The position numbers were made by a program, and so were the translations under genes. A stretch of 46,746 nucleotides of DNA from NCBI RefSeq assembly GCF_937129435.1, contig NZ_CAKZNF010000051.1:1-46746 (forward strand), read 5' to 3'. Shown here in pieces: positions 37,816 through 46,746 of the stretch. How positions within the stretch are numbered: the stretch's first letter is position 1; every line of letters begins with the position of its first letter. This DNA comes from an uncultured Parasphingopyxis sp. (GTDB taxonomy: Bacteria; Pseudomonadota; Alphaproteobacteria; Sphingomonadales; Sphingomonadaceae). The notes below the pieces were generated by a model. It ran no database searches and was not told where the DNA came from. It saw only the letters and a program-made list of their open reading frames with translations.

Positions 37816-38133
37816 CTATTCGCCGTCCTGATTTTCGCGGGCGAAGCTGGCCATGGCCTTGTCGAGGCGGCGCAGAAGCGTGCGGCTGAACGGTGTTCCT
37901 TCCGACGCTTCTTCGGCGAGACTCATCAGGTCCGTGACCCCGAAACTCGCCGCCAGTCCTTTGAGCCGCCAGGCAGCGACCTGCCATTGCTGGTCGTTAA
38001 CGGCATTGTGGAGCGAGGCGACATGGCGCTGCGCGCTCTCATAGAATGCGGCGCGAAGCTCGGCAATCAGCCGATTATCGTCGCCCGCGGCAGCCGCCAG
38101 CGTCTTGTCCAGAGCTCCAGGATCATATGCCAT
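37816..38133 (-). CDS. Hpt-domain protein lacking the phospho-His
   Basis: The 105-residue protein is a single histidine phosphotransfer four-helix domain. The signature H-x-L-K-G-x-A-x-x-x-G is present as W55-R-L-K-G-L-A-A-S-F-G (DNA codon TGG), so the phosphorylated histidine is tryptophan. The following DLMSLAEEASEGTPFSRTLL fits the family. Without the histidine it cannot relay phosphate and may act as a docking or inhibitory partner of a response regulator or kinase. It is the first gene of the minus-strand series leading to the kinase-like gene, with an 89-bp gap to the next gene, and diverges from the coiled-coil membrane protein. Confidence 0.75.
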   Translation of the reverse strand: MAYDPGALDKTLAAAAGDDNRLIAELRAAFYESAQRHVASLHNAVNDQQWQVAAWRLKGLAASFGVTDLMSLAEEASEGTPFSRTLLRRLDKAMASFARENQDGE

Positions 38134-38231
38134 GCTGTGACATTAAAGCATCGCTGTTAACGCTCCGTTTCCATGCCCGGCTTTCTCCGCGACAATATCA
38201 TGGTAAATATGGCGTTTGCGGGAGGGCTCTC

Positions 38232-40523
38232 ATGGGCGAAGCGGCGCGCGATATCGCGGACGAAACCGACGAGGCGGAGGCTTCGGTCGAGACGGAAGGC
38301 TATGATGCGTCCGACGACTGGGTCGTTCCGGACGACGAATATTTCGCGATCGAAGGCGCGAGCTGGGGCGAACGCCTGCCGATCATCGCCCTCCTGCTGC
38401 TCGGGCTCAGTTGGATCGGCTTTGTCGGCTGGGCGGCTTTCGACGCGATGCAGGCTGCACCTGCCACGCCGACGCAGATCGCCAACTGGATCGCCATCGG
38501 CACCATCCCGCTCGCGCTGCTCGGCATCATCTGGCTGCTCTTGCTGCGCACAAGCCGGCGCGAGGCGATGCGATTCGGCCGGACATCCGAAGCAATGCGC
38601 GCCGAAGCCGTCCGGCTCGACCGCGCGATGCACGATGTCGAATGCCGCCTCGCCGATCTGCGGCAGGAAGTCTCGAACGAGACCGACCGGTTGATCGCGC
38701 TCGGCGAGGAAGCCGCCGACCGGCTGGGGTCGATCAGCGCCGATATGCGCAGCGCAGGCGGCGTGATCGAGGAACGGTCGAACATGCTCGATTCGAGCGC
38801 GAAATCGGCCAAGCGCGACATGGACGTACTGCTCTCCGATCTCCCCCGCGCCGAACGGCAGGCGAAGGATCTCGGCGAGAAGTTGCGCAACGCCGGAACG
38901 ACCGCGCACGAACAGGCCGGTGCACTCGATGCGCAAATTGCAGCACTCGCCACGCGCGGCCGCGAAGCCGACGAGATCGCGGGTGGCGCCGCGCAAAGGC
39001 TCGCCGCCACGCTTTCGCGGATCGAGGGCGTCAGCGAAGTGGCAGCGCGCCAGCTCGATGAAACCGGCGAGCATATCGACGCCGCCGTCGAAGCGGCATT
39101 GGAAAAATCGAGCGCGGCGGTCGAGGAAACGCGCCGCGCGATAGCCGAGATCGGCAAGACATTGTCCGGCCTGGCCGACAATGCGCGGATCACCGTCGAA
39201 CAGGGAGGTGCCGATGCGGCAGCGGCGCTCGAGGCGAAAATCGCCGCCACCGAACAGGCCCTGACGGCGATGGAGGCGCAGTTCGGCGAACAGGGGCGGC
39301 AGGTCGAAACGCTGCTCGATCGCGTCAATGCGCGGCTGGGCGAAGCGGAGACGCAGTTCGCATCGCTTGGCTCGGACGGCGAGGTGCATGTCGAAAAGCT
39401 GCGCCAGGCTGTCGAGCGGCTCGAAGCGGACATGGCCGGGCTGTCGGGCACGATGGGGCAGAATGACGAGCGCGCCGTTCACCTGATCTCCCGCGCGGCC
39501 GAGGTGCAGGCGGCGCTCGACCTCAACAGCGAGGCGTTGACGGGCGCCTTGCCCGAACAGTTCGAAGCTCTGGAAACCCGCAGCGCTCAGACGCGCGAGG
39601 CGATCGCCGCGCTCGGCCCGGATCTCGAAACGCTGGTCGAATCGGCAGAGACCGTTTCCTCCTATGTCGCGACCAGCGGCGAGAGCCTGAGCGACCAACG
39701 CGAGCGTGTGGAACGGTTCGTCGAGCAGTTCGGCGAACGGATCGATACCATCCGCGCGGCGATCGAGAATTTCGAGGCGTCGCTCGTCGAAACCGACGAA
39801 CGCGCGCAGAGCATTGCCGATGCCGCCGCGCCCCGCCTTGTCGAAATACTGATGAAGGTGCGCGAGACGGCCGATCAGGCGGCGGAAAAATCGCGCGCGG
39901 CGTTCGGGGACATCATCCCGCAAAGCGCCGCCGCGCTGGGCGAGGCGACCCGAGAGGCGCTGGAAAACGCGATGCAGACCGATATCGAGGCGCGAATCGG
40001 CGATATCAATGCGGCCGCCGAGCGGGCGATCGCAAGCACGGAAGAAGCGTCATCACGCCTCCGCGAACAGCTGGCGGAAGTCGAACGATTGACCGAAGCG
40101 ATGGAAGCGCGTGCCGAGCGGGCACAGGCAACGGCGGCCGATGCGGATATGGACGGTTTTGCGCGGCAGGTGACGCTGCTGATCGAGTCGCTGAATTCGA
40201 CGGCCATCGATGTCACCAAGATCCTGTCGAACGACGTCACCGACACGGCCTGGGCCGCCTATCTGAAGGGCGATCGCGGCATCTTCGCGCGGCGCGCGGT
40301 GAAGCTGCTCGACACTGGCGAGGCGCGCGAGATCGCCAGCCAATACGAATTCGACGCCGAATTCCACGGCCAGGTGAACCGCTATATCCACGATTTCGAA
40401 GCAATGCTGCGCCGCGTGATGGCGACACGCGACGGTTCGCCACTGGCCGTGACGCTGCTGTCTTCGGACAATGGCAAGCTCTACGTGGCGCTGGCTCAGG
40501 CGATCGAACGGTTCCGGGATTGA
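38232..40523 (+). CDS. large membrane-anchored coiled-coil protein, function unknown
   Basis: The 763-residue protein begins with an acidic cytoplasmic tail (1-47), then two transmembrane helices (about 49-71 and 83-106) with a short periplasmic loop. From about 110 to 640 it is a continuous Ala/Glu/Arg-rich helical coiled coil facing the cytoplasm, with recurring blocks such as VEAALEKSSAAVEETRRAIA. The last 120 residues (FARQVTLLIESLNSTAIDVT to ERFRD) look globular and contain aromatic residues, so they may be a functional domain. The shape recalls MCP signalling rods or envelope-spanning tethers, but no known domain is recognised. ATG 38232 follows GGAGGG. It diverges from the Hpt gene across 98 bp. 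Confidence 0.75.
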   Translation: MGEAARDIADETDEAEASVETEGYDASDDWVVPDDEYFAIEGASWGERLPIIALLLLGLSWIGFVGWAAFDAMQAAPATPTQIANWIAIGTIPLALLGIIWLLLLRTSRREAMRFGRTSEAMRAEAVRLDRAMHDVECRLADLRQEVSNETDRLIALGEEAADRLGSISADMRSAGGVIEERSNMLDSSAKSAKRDMDVLLSDLPRAERQAKDLGEKLRNAGTTAHEQAGALDAQIAALATRGREADEIAGGAAQRLAATLSRIEGVSEVAARQLDETGEHIDAAVEAALEKSSAAVEETRRAIAEIGKTLSGLADNARITVEQGGADAAAALEAKIAATEQALTAMEAQFGEQGRQVETLLDRVNARLGEAETQFASLGSDGEVHVEKLRQAVERLEADMAGLSGTMGQNDERAVHLISRAAEVQAALDLNSEALTGALPEQFEALETRSAQTREAIAALGPDLETLVESAETVSSYVATSGESLSDQRERVERFVEQFGERIDTIRAAIENFEASLVETDERAQSIADAAAPRLVEILMKVRETADQAAEKSRAAFGDIIPQSAAALGEATREALENAMQTDIEARIGDINAAAERAIASTEEASSRLREQLAEVERLTEAMEARAERAQATAADADMDGFARQVTLLIESLNSTAIDVTKILSNDVTDTAWAAYLKGDRGIFARRAVKLLDTGEAREIASQYEFDAEFHGQVNRYIHDFEAMLRRVMATRDGSPLAVTLLSSDNGKLYVALAQAIERFRD

Positions 40524-40533
40524 GGCGACAGGC

Positions 40534-40812
40534 CTAGTTCCGCATCGACTCCGGCTTTATGAAGTCCAGAAAATCGGTGCCGATCCAGCCATAGACATAA
40601 TTGGCGTAGAACAGCCCGAAGAAGATCGCGGCAAGGATCGTCGTCCGCAGCGCAATGCGGCCGGCCGGAAATCGGTGCGGCGCGCTTTCGGCATGGCCCT
40701 GCTCGATCTCTTCTCCGGCCTCGCGCGCCGTCTTCGCGTAAAAGGGCAGCACGAAAAACAGGCTGAGGAACCAGCACAGGAAGAAGATCGCGACGATCGA
40801 TGTAAGCTGCAT
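40534..40812 (-). CDS. DUF1467 family membrane protein
   Basis: The 92-residue protein has two transmembrane helices (about 4-24, SIVAIFFLCWFLSLFFVLPF, and 57-77, TTILAAIFFGLFYANYVYG). FVLPF after the first helix, the basic loop and a short C-terminal tail are typical of DUF1467, a conserved alphaproteobacterial family with no known function. ATG 40812 lies 2 bp after the rnj stop, which implies translational coupling and fits its usual place downstream of ribonuclease J. Confidence 0.88.
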   Translation of the reverse strand: MQLTSIVAIFFLCWFLSLFFVLPFYAKTAREAGEEIEQGHAESAPHRFPAGRIALRTTILAAIFFGLFYANYVYGWIGTDFLDFIKPESMRN

Positions 40813-40814
40813 TG

Positions 40815-42455
40815 TCAGACCTCGATCACCGACACCTGGACGACGGGCTTCTTGCCCGTCCATTCGGTCGCGCAGCGGCGCACGGCGAGGCGGACGGATT
40901 CACGCAACGCTTCGCCGCTTTTCTTGCCGCGCCCGACCACATCCGACGCCGCGGCGATCAGGTCATCGACACATTCCTCGCGTTCATCTTCGACCGGGAT
41001 ACCGGCCAGCGTGACGACAGGACTGCCGCGCAACTTGCCCTTTGCATCGAGCGCGATGGTGACGGCGATCAGGCCGCGATAGCCGATCCGCCGCCGCTCG
41101 TTCATCGTCTCGCCATCGGCGGGCAGGATCACGTCGCCATCGAGCACGAGGCGGCCAGCGCGTTCGTGACCGGTAATCTCCGGCCCGTCGGGCGCAAGCC
41201 GCACGACGTCGCCATTCTGCTGGACGATCGTATGCGGAACGCCCCGGGCGGCGCCGAAGCGCGCCTGTTCGGCCATGTGCCGCATCTCGCCGTGAACCGG
41301 CACGAGGATCTCGGGACGAATCCACTCATACATTGAGGCGAGTTCCGGGCGGCCGGGATGGCCTGAAACATGGATATCGGCCTGACGGTCCGTCACCATC
41401 GTCACGCCCTTTTCGGCGAGGAGGTTCTGGATCCGTCCGATGGCGAGTTCGTTGCCGGGTATCTGCTTCGAGCTGAACACGACCGTGTCCCCAGCGGTCA
41501 GCCGGATCGGATGATTGTCTTCGGCGACCCGTGCCAGCGCGGCGCGCGCTTCCCCCTGCCCGCCCGTCGCGATGATCATCACCTTGTCGCGCGGCAGCTT
41601 CATCGCCGTGTCGAAATCGACCGTCTCTGGAAAGTCTTTCAGATAGCCGGTTTCCTGGGCGTTCTCGATGATCCGGTCGAGCGAGCGGCCGGCCACGCAC
41701 AGCGTACGCCCGCAATCCTGCGCCACCGCCCCCAGCGTCTTCAGCCGCGCCGCGTTCGAGGCGAAGGTCGTGACGAGCACCCTGCCCGTCGCCTCCCCGA
41801 TCACCGCGTCGAGTTCCTCGCGCACCATGCCTTCGCTGCCCGAGGCACTTTCGTTGAAGACATTGGTCGAATCGCAGACGAGCGCCAGCACGCCCTTGTC
41901 GCCGATCGCGCGCAGTTCCTGCTCGGTGCTCGGCGTGCCGAGCTGCGGGTCCTCGTCGAGCTTCCAGTCGCCGGTGTGGAAGATATTGCCATAGGGCGTG
42001 CCGATCAGGACGGCGTTGCCTTCGGGAATCGAATGAGCCAGCGGCACGTAATCGAACGAGAACGGCCCGAGCTCGAACGTGCCATGTTCGCGCGGGATGA
42101 TGTTGAGTTCGATCTCGCCGGCCAGCCCCGCTTCTTCGAGCTTGCGACGGATCAGGCCCGCCGTGAACGGCGTTGCATAGAGCGGCACGCCGAGATCGCC
42201 GGCGAGATAGGGCAGCGCGCCGATATGGTCCTCATGACCATGGGTCAGGACGATGCCGAGCAGGTCGTCGCGCCGATCTTCGATGAACTCCAGATCGGGC
42301 AGCACCAGTTCGATCCCGGGATAATAGGGATCGCCGAACGTCATGCCGCAATCGACCATCACCCATTTGCCCTGGGTGCCGTAGAGATTGACGTTCATGC
42401 CGATCTCGCCCGATCCGCCGAGCGCGAGGAAAATCAGTTCATTTTTGGGGGTCAT
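40815..42455 (-). CDS. rnj: ribonuclease J
   Basis: The 546-residue beta-CASP metallo-beta-lactamase has the zinc motif THGHEDHIGALPYL (about 73-86), further ligands in HTGDWKLD and SGHPGRPEL, the beta-CASP region (about 210-345) and the RNase J C-terminal domain. It has 5'-to-3' exonuclease and endonuclease activity and processes rRNA and mRNA; in Alphaproteobacteria it coexists with RNase E. ATG 42455 is 52 bp downstream of the coaX stop. The run nuoN-birA-coaX-rnj-DUF1467 is a conserved alphaproteobacterial order. Confidence 0.95.
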   Translation of the reverse strand: MTPKNELIFLALGGSGEIGMNVNLYGTQGKWVMVDCGMTFGDPYYPGIELVLPDLEFIEDRRDDLLGIVLTHGHEDHIGALPYLAGDLGVPLYATPFTAGLIRRKLEEAGLAGEIELNIIPREHGTFELGPFSFDYVPLAHSIPEGNAVLIGTPYGNIFHTGDWKLDEDPQLGTPSTEQELRAIGDKGVLALVCDSTNVFNESASGSEGMVREELDAVIGEATGRVLVTTFASNAARLKTLGAVAQDCGRTLCVAGRSLDRIIENAQETGYLKDFPETVDFDTAMKLPRDKVMIIATGGQGEARAALARVAEDNHPIRLTAGDTVVFSSKQIPGNELAIGRIQNLLAEKGVTMVTDRQADIHVSGHPGRPELASMYEWIRPEILVPVHGEMRHMAEQARFGAARGVPHTIVQQNGDVVRLAPDGPEITGHERAGRLVLDGDVILPADGETMNERRRIGYRGLIAVTIALDAKGKLRGSPVVTLAGIPVEDEREECVDDLIAAASDVVGRGKKSGEALRESVRLAVRRCATEWTGKKPVVQVSVIEV

Positions 42456-42506
42456 GCGCGCCTATTGACGCATCCATCCGACGAACGCCAGCCACATCGC
42501 CAGTTT

Positions 42507-43286
42507 TCAGGATTTGGAACGCTCGTAGAGCATGGCCAGGCCCTGGATCGTCAGGTCGGGCTCGATCGCGTCGAACACCCGTGTATGCTCGTCGAACAGC
42601 GTCGCGAGGCCGCCCGTGGACACCACCTTTGCCGGACGGCCAATTTCAGCGCGCGTGCGCTCGACCAGCCCCTCGATCATCGCGACATAGCCCCAGAACA
42701 CGCCGATATGCATCTGGCTTTCCGTCGTCGTGCCGATGACGGACATGTTGCCCTCGGGCGCCTCGATCGCGATGCGCGGCAGCTTGGCGGCGGCGTTGAC
42801 GAGCGCATCGAGCGAGAGGTTGATCCCGGGTGCGATGATCCCGCCCTTGTAGGCGCCGCTGTAATCGATGACATCGAAGGTCGTTGCCGTGCCGAAATCG
42901 ATGACGATCAGGTCTTCGGGATAAAGCGCGTGCGCGGCAATCGCATTGACCGCCCGGTCCGCGCCGAGGCTACCCGGTTCGGGAATGTCGAGCTGAATGC
43001 CCCAGCTTACCGGGTCATGCCCGGCAATCAGCGGGTCGCAATCAAAATATTTGGTCGAAAGCACCTCGAGATTATGGAGCGCCCGAGGGACCACGGTGGC
43101 GATGATCACGGCTTCGATATCGGCCGGCCCCTTCCCCTCCAGTGCCATCAGATTATGCAGCCAGACCGCATATTCGTCGCCCGTCCGCCGCGGATCGGTG
43201 GCGATGCGCCAGCGCGCCTTAATCTCGCGACCTTCGACAAGCGCGAAGACGACATTGGTATTCCCGGCATCGATGGCGAGCAGCAT
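42507..43286 (-). CDS. coaX: type III pantothenate kinase
   Basis: The 259-residue ASKHA-fold kinase carries out the first step of coenzyme A synthesis. It shows [15 protein letters not shown] (phosphate 1 loop), the [12 protein letters not shown] signature and [12 protein letters not shown]. Type III enzymes are insensitive to CoA feedback and need a monovalent cation. ATG 43286 is 20 bp downstream of birA. Confidence 0.96.
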   Translation of the reverse strand: MLLAIDAGNTNVVFALVEGREIKARWRIATDPRRTGDEYAVWLHNLMALEGKGPADIEAVIIATVVPRALHNLEVLSTKYFDCDPLIAGHDPVSWGIQLDIPEPGSLGADRAVNAIAAHALYPEDLIVIDFGTATTFDVIDYSGAYKGGIIAPGINLSLDALVNAAAKLPRIAIEAPEGNMSVIGTTTESQMHIGVFWGYVAMIEGLVERTRAEIGRPAKVVSTGGLATLFDEHTRVFDAIEPDLTIQGLAMLYERSKS

Positions 43287-43306
43287 GGGCGGTTCCTTGC
43301 GCGAAT

Positions 43307-44017
43307 TCAGACCAAAAACACGTCGCCTGCGTGAATGACACGAACCTCGCCGTCTTCCAAGCGCAGCCGCAACGCGCCGTCTTCGTTCAGGCCGTCGAAG
43401 ACGCCGGCAACCGGATCGCCTCCGCCGTCATGCACTGTCAGCGGCGTTCCCTGCGCATGCGCCCGGCCCTGCCATTGCGCGATCGTCGCGGAGAGCGGGT
43501 TGGAGCGCCAGTGATCGAGCACGCGCGCGAATTGGGGCGCGAGGTCCGCGATGAAGATATCCGGCGGAATATGCCCGCCATGGGCGGCAAGGCTGGTGAC
43601 CGGGCGATCGAGACCGGTCGGATGGCTCGCAAGATTGAGCCCCATGCCGACGACCACGGCGTCACCCTCCCGCTCCAGCAAAATGCCGCTGACCTTGGCG
43701 CCGTCGAGCATCAGGTCGTTCGGCCATTTGAGCACGAAACGCCCATAGGGGAGATAGGACAGGGCGGTGTCGAACAGCGCGATCGCGGCGACCATCGCGA
43801 GCGATGCGGGCGGCGGATCACCGTCTTTGAGCCTCACAAGCGTGCTGGTGTAGAGGTTGCCCTTGGGCGACGTCCAATCCCTGCCCTGCCGACCGCGTCC
43901 GGTCGTCTGCACATCGGCGCGCAGCCAGAGTCCTTCCCCCGCGCCCTCGCGCGCAAGAGCCATGAGATCGTCGTTGGTCGAACCGGTCTCGGCGACCGAA
44001 CGAATTTCGGGCTTCAT
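43307..44017 (-). CDS. birA: biotin--[acetyl-CoA-carboxylase] ligase
   Basis: The 236-residue enzyme attaches biotin to carrier proteins. The biotinyl-AMP loop GRGRQGRDW, the catalytic WPNDLM, the KVSGILLE segment and a C-terminal SH3-like BPL_C domain are all present. The N-terminal DNA-binding domain of bifunctional BirA is absent, so it is not a repressor. ATG 44017 ([18 protein letters not shown]) was chosen over an upstream in-frame start at 44059 because that stretch is made by a palindromic element. Confidence 0.94.
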   Translation of the reverse strand: MKPEIRSVAETGSTNDDLMALAREGAGEGLWLRADVQTTGRGRQGRDWTSPKGNLYTSTLVRLKDGDPPPASLAMVAAIALFDTALSYLPYGRFVLKWPNDLMLDGAKVSGILLEREGDAVVVGMGLNLASHPTGLDRPVTSLAAHGGHIPPDIFIADLAPQFARVLDHWRSNPLSATIAQWQGRAHAQGTPLTVHDGGGDPVAGVFDGLNEDGALRLRLEDGEVRVIHAGDVFLV

Positions 44018-44028
44018 CAGATTGTCGC

Positions 44029-44056
44029 CGTCATCGCAGCGAAAGCTGGGATGACG
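44029..44056. repeat. palindromic hairpin element between nuoN and birA
   Basis: CGTCATCGCAGC (44029-44040) and GCTGGGATGACG (44045-44056) form a 12-bp stem with one mismatch and a GAAA tetraloop. The sequence is of the GTCATCCCAGCGAAAGCTGG type that recurs between genes in many sphingomonads. It fills most of the 46-bp gap between the nuoN stop and birA start. No T-tract follows. Confidence 0.7.
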
Positions 44057-44063
44057 CAACGCG

Positions 44064-45503
44064 TCAGAACAGCACCGCCGCCGCGTTGCCCGCCGTCAGC
44101 GCGAGGAACGGCACGGCGAGATAGCCGAGCGGCGACACCGCTGCCGCAGTGAGCGCAATGATGCCGTTTTCGATGACGCTGTCGGCGCGAACATAGTCCT
44201 CGGCCGGATCATCGAAGTAGATCGTCTTGATGACGCGCAGATAATAATAGGCACCGATCACCGAGAGCGCGATGCCGATAACGGCGAGCGGGAACAGACC
44301 GGCCTGCACCGCCGCATCGAAGACGAGGAACTTGCCCCAGAAGCCGAGCAGCGGCGGGATTCCGGCAAGGCTGAACATGAAGATCGCAAAGGCGGCTGCG
44401 AGCGCCGGCTGCGATTTCGAGAGGCCCGCCAGACTCTCGATCGTTTCGACCGGACGACCATTCGTATCGCGCATCTGCAGCACGCAGACGAAGCTTCCCA
44501 CCGTCATCACGACGTAGATAGCCATATAGCTGAGCGTCGCTGCGACGCCCGCTTCGGTAGCGGCGGCGAGACCGATCAGCGCGAAACCGATATTGTTGAT
44601 CGAGCTGTAGGCGAGCAGCCGCTTGATGTTGTTCTGGCCGATGGCGGCGACGGCGCCAAGCGCGATCGAAGCGAGCGCGACGAAAATCACGATCTGCTGC
44701 CAGTCCGAGGATGCCGGACCGAGCGCTTCGAACACGACACGGATCGACAGCGCGACGGCGGCAACCTTGGGTGCCGAAGCGAAGAAGGCGGTGACGGGTG
44801 TCGGGGCACCTTCGTACACATCGGGCGTCCACATATGGAACGGCACGGCGCTGATCTTGAAGGCGAGACCCGCCAGCAGGAAGACGAGGCCGAACAGCTT
44901 GCCGGTCGACATCTCGGCGGCGAAGGACTGCGCGATGCCCTCGTAACTCGTCGTGCCGGTAAAGCCGTAGAGCAGCGAAACGCCGTAGAGCAGGATGCCG
45001 CTGGCAAGCGCGCCGAGGACGAAATATTTGAGCCCTGCCTCGGCCGAACGCGTGTCCTTGCGCATGAAACTCGCGAGGACATAGGCGCTGAGGCTCTGGA
45101 TCTCGAGGCCGATATAGAGCGTCATCAGGTCGCCCGACGACACCATGAACCCCATGCCGAGCGCGGCAAATAGGATCAGCACCGGATATTCGGGCTGCAT
45201 CTCGCCCGCACGTTCGAAGAAGCGGAGCGCCATCAGAATCGACGCGATCGCGGTGCCGTAGATCAACACCTTGGAGAAGGTCGAGAAAGCATCGGCGTTA
45301 TAGAGGCCGCCGAAAACCGGGCCTGCATGGCCGGCCGGCCCGATCAGCGAAAGCCCGCAGGCAATCAGCAGCAGCACCGCGTAAATCGAAACGCGACGAC
45401 CGATATTGTGCTTCTTGCCAAAGGCCGCGACGAGCAGCAGGTCCGTCCCGCCCAATGTCAGGATCAGTTCGGGCGCGACGGCGAGAAGCGTTTCCCATTC
45501 CAT
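44064..45503 (-). CDS. nuoN: NADH-quinone oxidoreductase subunit N
   Basis: The 479-residue antiporter-like subunit of respiratory complex I has about 14 transmembrane helices. Characteristic blocks are YIGLEIQSLSAYVLASFMRK, KYFVLGALASGILLYGVSLL, HMWTPDVYEGAPTPVTAF and NNIKRLLAYSSINNIGFAL; the conserved lysines and glutamate of the proton path lie in them. The ATG overlaps the nuoM stop by one base (TGATG). It continues the nuo operon whose earlier genes lie beyond the window end. Confidence 0.97.
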   Translation of the reverse strand: MEWETLLAVAPELILTLGGTDLLLVAAFGKKHNIGRRVSIYAVLLLIACGLSLIGPAGHAGPVFGGLYNADAFSTFSKVLIYGTAIASILMALRFFERAGEMQPEYPVLILFAALGMGFMVSSGDLMTLYIGLEIQSLSAYVLASFMRKDTRSAEAGLKYFVLGALASGILLYGVSLLYGFTGTTSYEGIAQSFAAEMSTGKLFGLVFLLAGLAFKISAVPFHMWTPDVYEGAPTPVTAFFASAPKVAAVALSIRVVFEALGPASSDWQQIVIFVALASIALGAVAAIGQNNIKRLLAYSSINNIGFALIGLAAATEAGVAATLSYMAIYVVMTVGSFVCVLQMRDTNGRPVETIESLAGLSKSQPALAAAFAIFMFSLAGIPPLLGFWGKFLVFDAAVQAGLFPLAVIGIALSVIGAYYYLRVIKTIYFDDPAEDYVRADSVIENGIIALTAAAVSPLGYLAVPFLALTAGNAAAVLF

Positions 45504-46746
45504 CAGTGCGCGCCTTCCGTTTCATGCGATTCTTCCGAACCGTGATGTTCGTCCTCCGGCATACCCGCACCCATGGCGAGCTGGCCATCACCGGCGGGCG
45601 CGGCACTCTCGATCCGATCGAGCAGCACGCCGATATCCTGCCGCATCGGCGCCAGGAAGCTTTCGGGATAGACGCCCATCCAGAGCACGACGGCCGCGAT
45701 CGGGCCGAGCGTCAGGAATTCGCGTGCCGAAAGATCGGGCATCGCGCGCACCTCGTCGCTGTCGATCGTGCCGTAACAGATGCGCCAGTAGAGATAGAGC
45801 ATATAGGCGGCGCCGAGGATGATGCCGGTCGTGCAGACGAAGGCGACCCAGCTCTGCGCCTCGTAGGCGCCGACCAATGCGAGGAATTCGCCGACAAAGC
45901 CGCTCGTGCCCGGGAGGCCGATCGAGGCCATGGTGAAGAGCAGGAAGAGCAGCGCGTATTTGGGCATGTTGTCGGAAAGCCCGCCATATCGGTCGATCTC
46001 GCGCGTATGCAGGCGATCGTAGATCACGCCGACGCACAGGAAGAGCGCGCCCGAGACGAGGCCATGGCTCAGCATGACAATCATCGAGCCTTCGAGACCC
46101 TGCCGGTTGAACGCGAACAGGCCGATCGTCACGAACGCCATGTGCGCGACGGACGAATAGGCGATCAGCTTCTTCATGTCCTGCTGCACCAGCGCGACGA
46201 GCGAGGTGTAGACGACGGCGACCATCGACAGGCCGAAGACGATCCAGACCAGCTCCGCACTCGCATCGGGGAACATCGGGAGCGAGAAGCGGATAAAGCC
46301 GTAACCGCCCATTTTGAGGAGCACGCCGGCCAGGATGACCGAACCCGCGGTCGGCGCCTGGACGTGCGCATCGGGCAGCCAGGTATGGACCGGCCACATC
46401 GGCATTTTGACCGCGAAGCTGGCGAAGAAGGCGAGCCACAGCCAGATTTGCGCGTTAACCGGGAAATCGTACGCCATCAGCGTCGGGATGTCGGACGTGC
46501 CCGCCTCGTTCACCATCCACAGCATCGCGATCAGCATCAGCACCGATCCGAGCAGCGTGTAGAGGAAGAATTTGTAGCTGGCGTAGATCCGTTCCGCACC
46601 GCCCCAGATACCGATGATCAGATACATCGGGATCAGCCCGGCCTCGAAGAAGATGTAGAAGAAGAACAGGTCCTGCGCGACGAACACGCCGATCATCAGC
46701 GCCTCCATCGGCAGGAAGGCGGCCATATATTCGGGCACGCGCGTCT
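45503..46746 (-). CDS. nuoM: NADH-quinone oxidoreductase subunit M, 5' end missing
   Basis: The frame stays open to the window edge, so about 100 N-terminal residues of a protein usually about 510 long are missing; 413 residues are visible. Recognisable blocks are [59 protein letters not shown] and the [12 protein letters not shown] loop. It is a proton-pumping antiporter-like subunit of complex I. The C terminus is a charged Glu/His-rich tail ([15 protein letters not shown]) longer than usual. It is the upstream neighbour of nuoN, which overlaps it by one base. Confidence 0.96.
   Translation of the reverse strand, partial: TRVPEYMAAFLPMEALMIGVFVAQDLFFFYIFFEAGLIPMYLIIGIWGGAERIYASYKFFLYTLLGSVLMLIAMLWMVNEAGTSDIPTLMAYDFPVNAQIWLWLAFFASFAVKMPMWPVHTWLPDAHVQAPTAGSVILAGVLLKMGGYGFIRFSLPMFPDASAELVWIVFGLSMVAVVYTSLVALVQQDMKKLIAYSSVAHMAFVTIGLFAFNRQGLEGSMIVMLSHGLVSGALFLCVGVIYDRLHTREIDRYGGLSDNMPKYALLFLLFTMASIGLPGTSGFVGEFLALVGAYEAQSWVAFVCTTGIILGAAYMLYLYWRICYGTIDSDEVRAMPDLSAREFLTLGPIAAVVLWMGVYPESFLAPMRQDIGVLLDRIESAAPAGDGQLAMGAGMPEDEHHGSEESHETEGAH

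Noticed and set aside
38157..39923. Open frame of about 588 codons on minus
   Set aside because: It is antisense to the coiled-coil membrane protein; the plus frame has a proper ribosome-binding site, transmembrane helices and heptad-like composition.
41370..43334. Open frame of about 654 codons on plus
   Set aside because: It lies opposite rnj and coaX, both of which are complete and well recognised.

Overview
The window is 46.7 kb of GC-rich chromosomal DNA from an alphaproteobacterium. The gene sets ppiD-trpE-trpG-trpD-trpC-moaC-moeA-lexA, tpiA-secG-pyrG and nuoM-nuoN-birA-coaX-rnj, the GTTC-N7-GTTC LexA box in front of lexA, and palindromic repeats built on the core CTTCGACAAGCTCAGG together point to the order Sphingomonadales. 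Genus cannot be fixed from sequence reading alone. Almost all of it is ordinary housekeeping genome with tight gene packing. I see no tRNA, rRNA, CRISPR array, prophage, transposase or insertion sequence.

Layout. Positions 1-2.0 kb (minus): a MerR regulator and the acyl-CoA dehydrogenase it probably controls, hisI and a small Rho-N-like protein. 2.1-4.9 kb (plus): purF, a short-chain dehydrogenase and a metallophosphoesterase. 4.9-8.7 kb (minus): glutathione peroxidase, then the overlapping proS-lolC-lolD operon, with a REP-like palindrome between lolD and gpx. 8.73-9.12 kb has no gene but holds a probable plus-strand small RNA with a candidate promoter and a strong intrinsic terminator. 9.1-11.0 kb (minus): btaA-btaB for betaine lipid synthesis, preceded by Pho-box-like direct repeats; a GPH-type transporter diverges from them. 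12.7-16.9 kb (minus): a Crp/Fnr regulator, pyrG, secG, an orphan HigA-like antitoxin and tpiA. 17.1-29.1 kb: ppiD, the trp genes, moaC, moeA and lexA on plus. Here trpE carries an in-frame REP-like insertion, and the trp series is interrupted by an S41 peptidase (plus) and an M13 metallopeptidase (minus). 29.1-34.0 kb: comEC (minus), gltX and gltA (plus).

34.0-40.5 kb is the least ordinary part. A minus-strand series encodes an Hpt protein, a nucleotidyltransferase-like/membrane fusion, a DUF2336-like protein and a PAS histidine-kinase-like protein. The phospho-accepting histidine is replaced in the Hpt (Trp) and in the kinase (Gln), and the fusion lacks the usual CDP-alcohol phosphotransferase aspartates. 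Divergent from it is a 763-residue two-helix membrane protein with a long coiled coil. This set of apparent pseudo-signalling proteins is my best candidate for an undescribed system.

40.5-46.7 kb (minus): nuoM (cut by the window end), nuoN, birA, coaX, rnj and a DUF1467 protein. Starts were chosen by Shine-Dalgarno matches, family start positions and overlaps; several are shorter than the longest possible frame.
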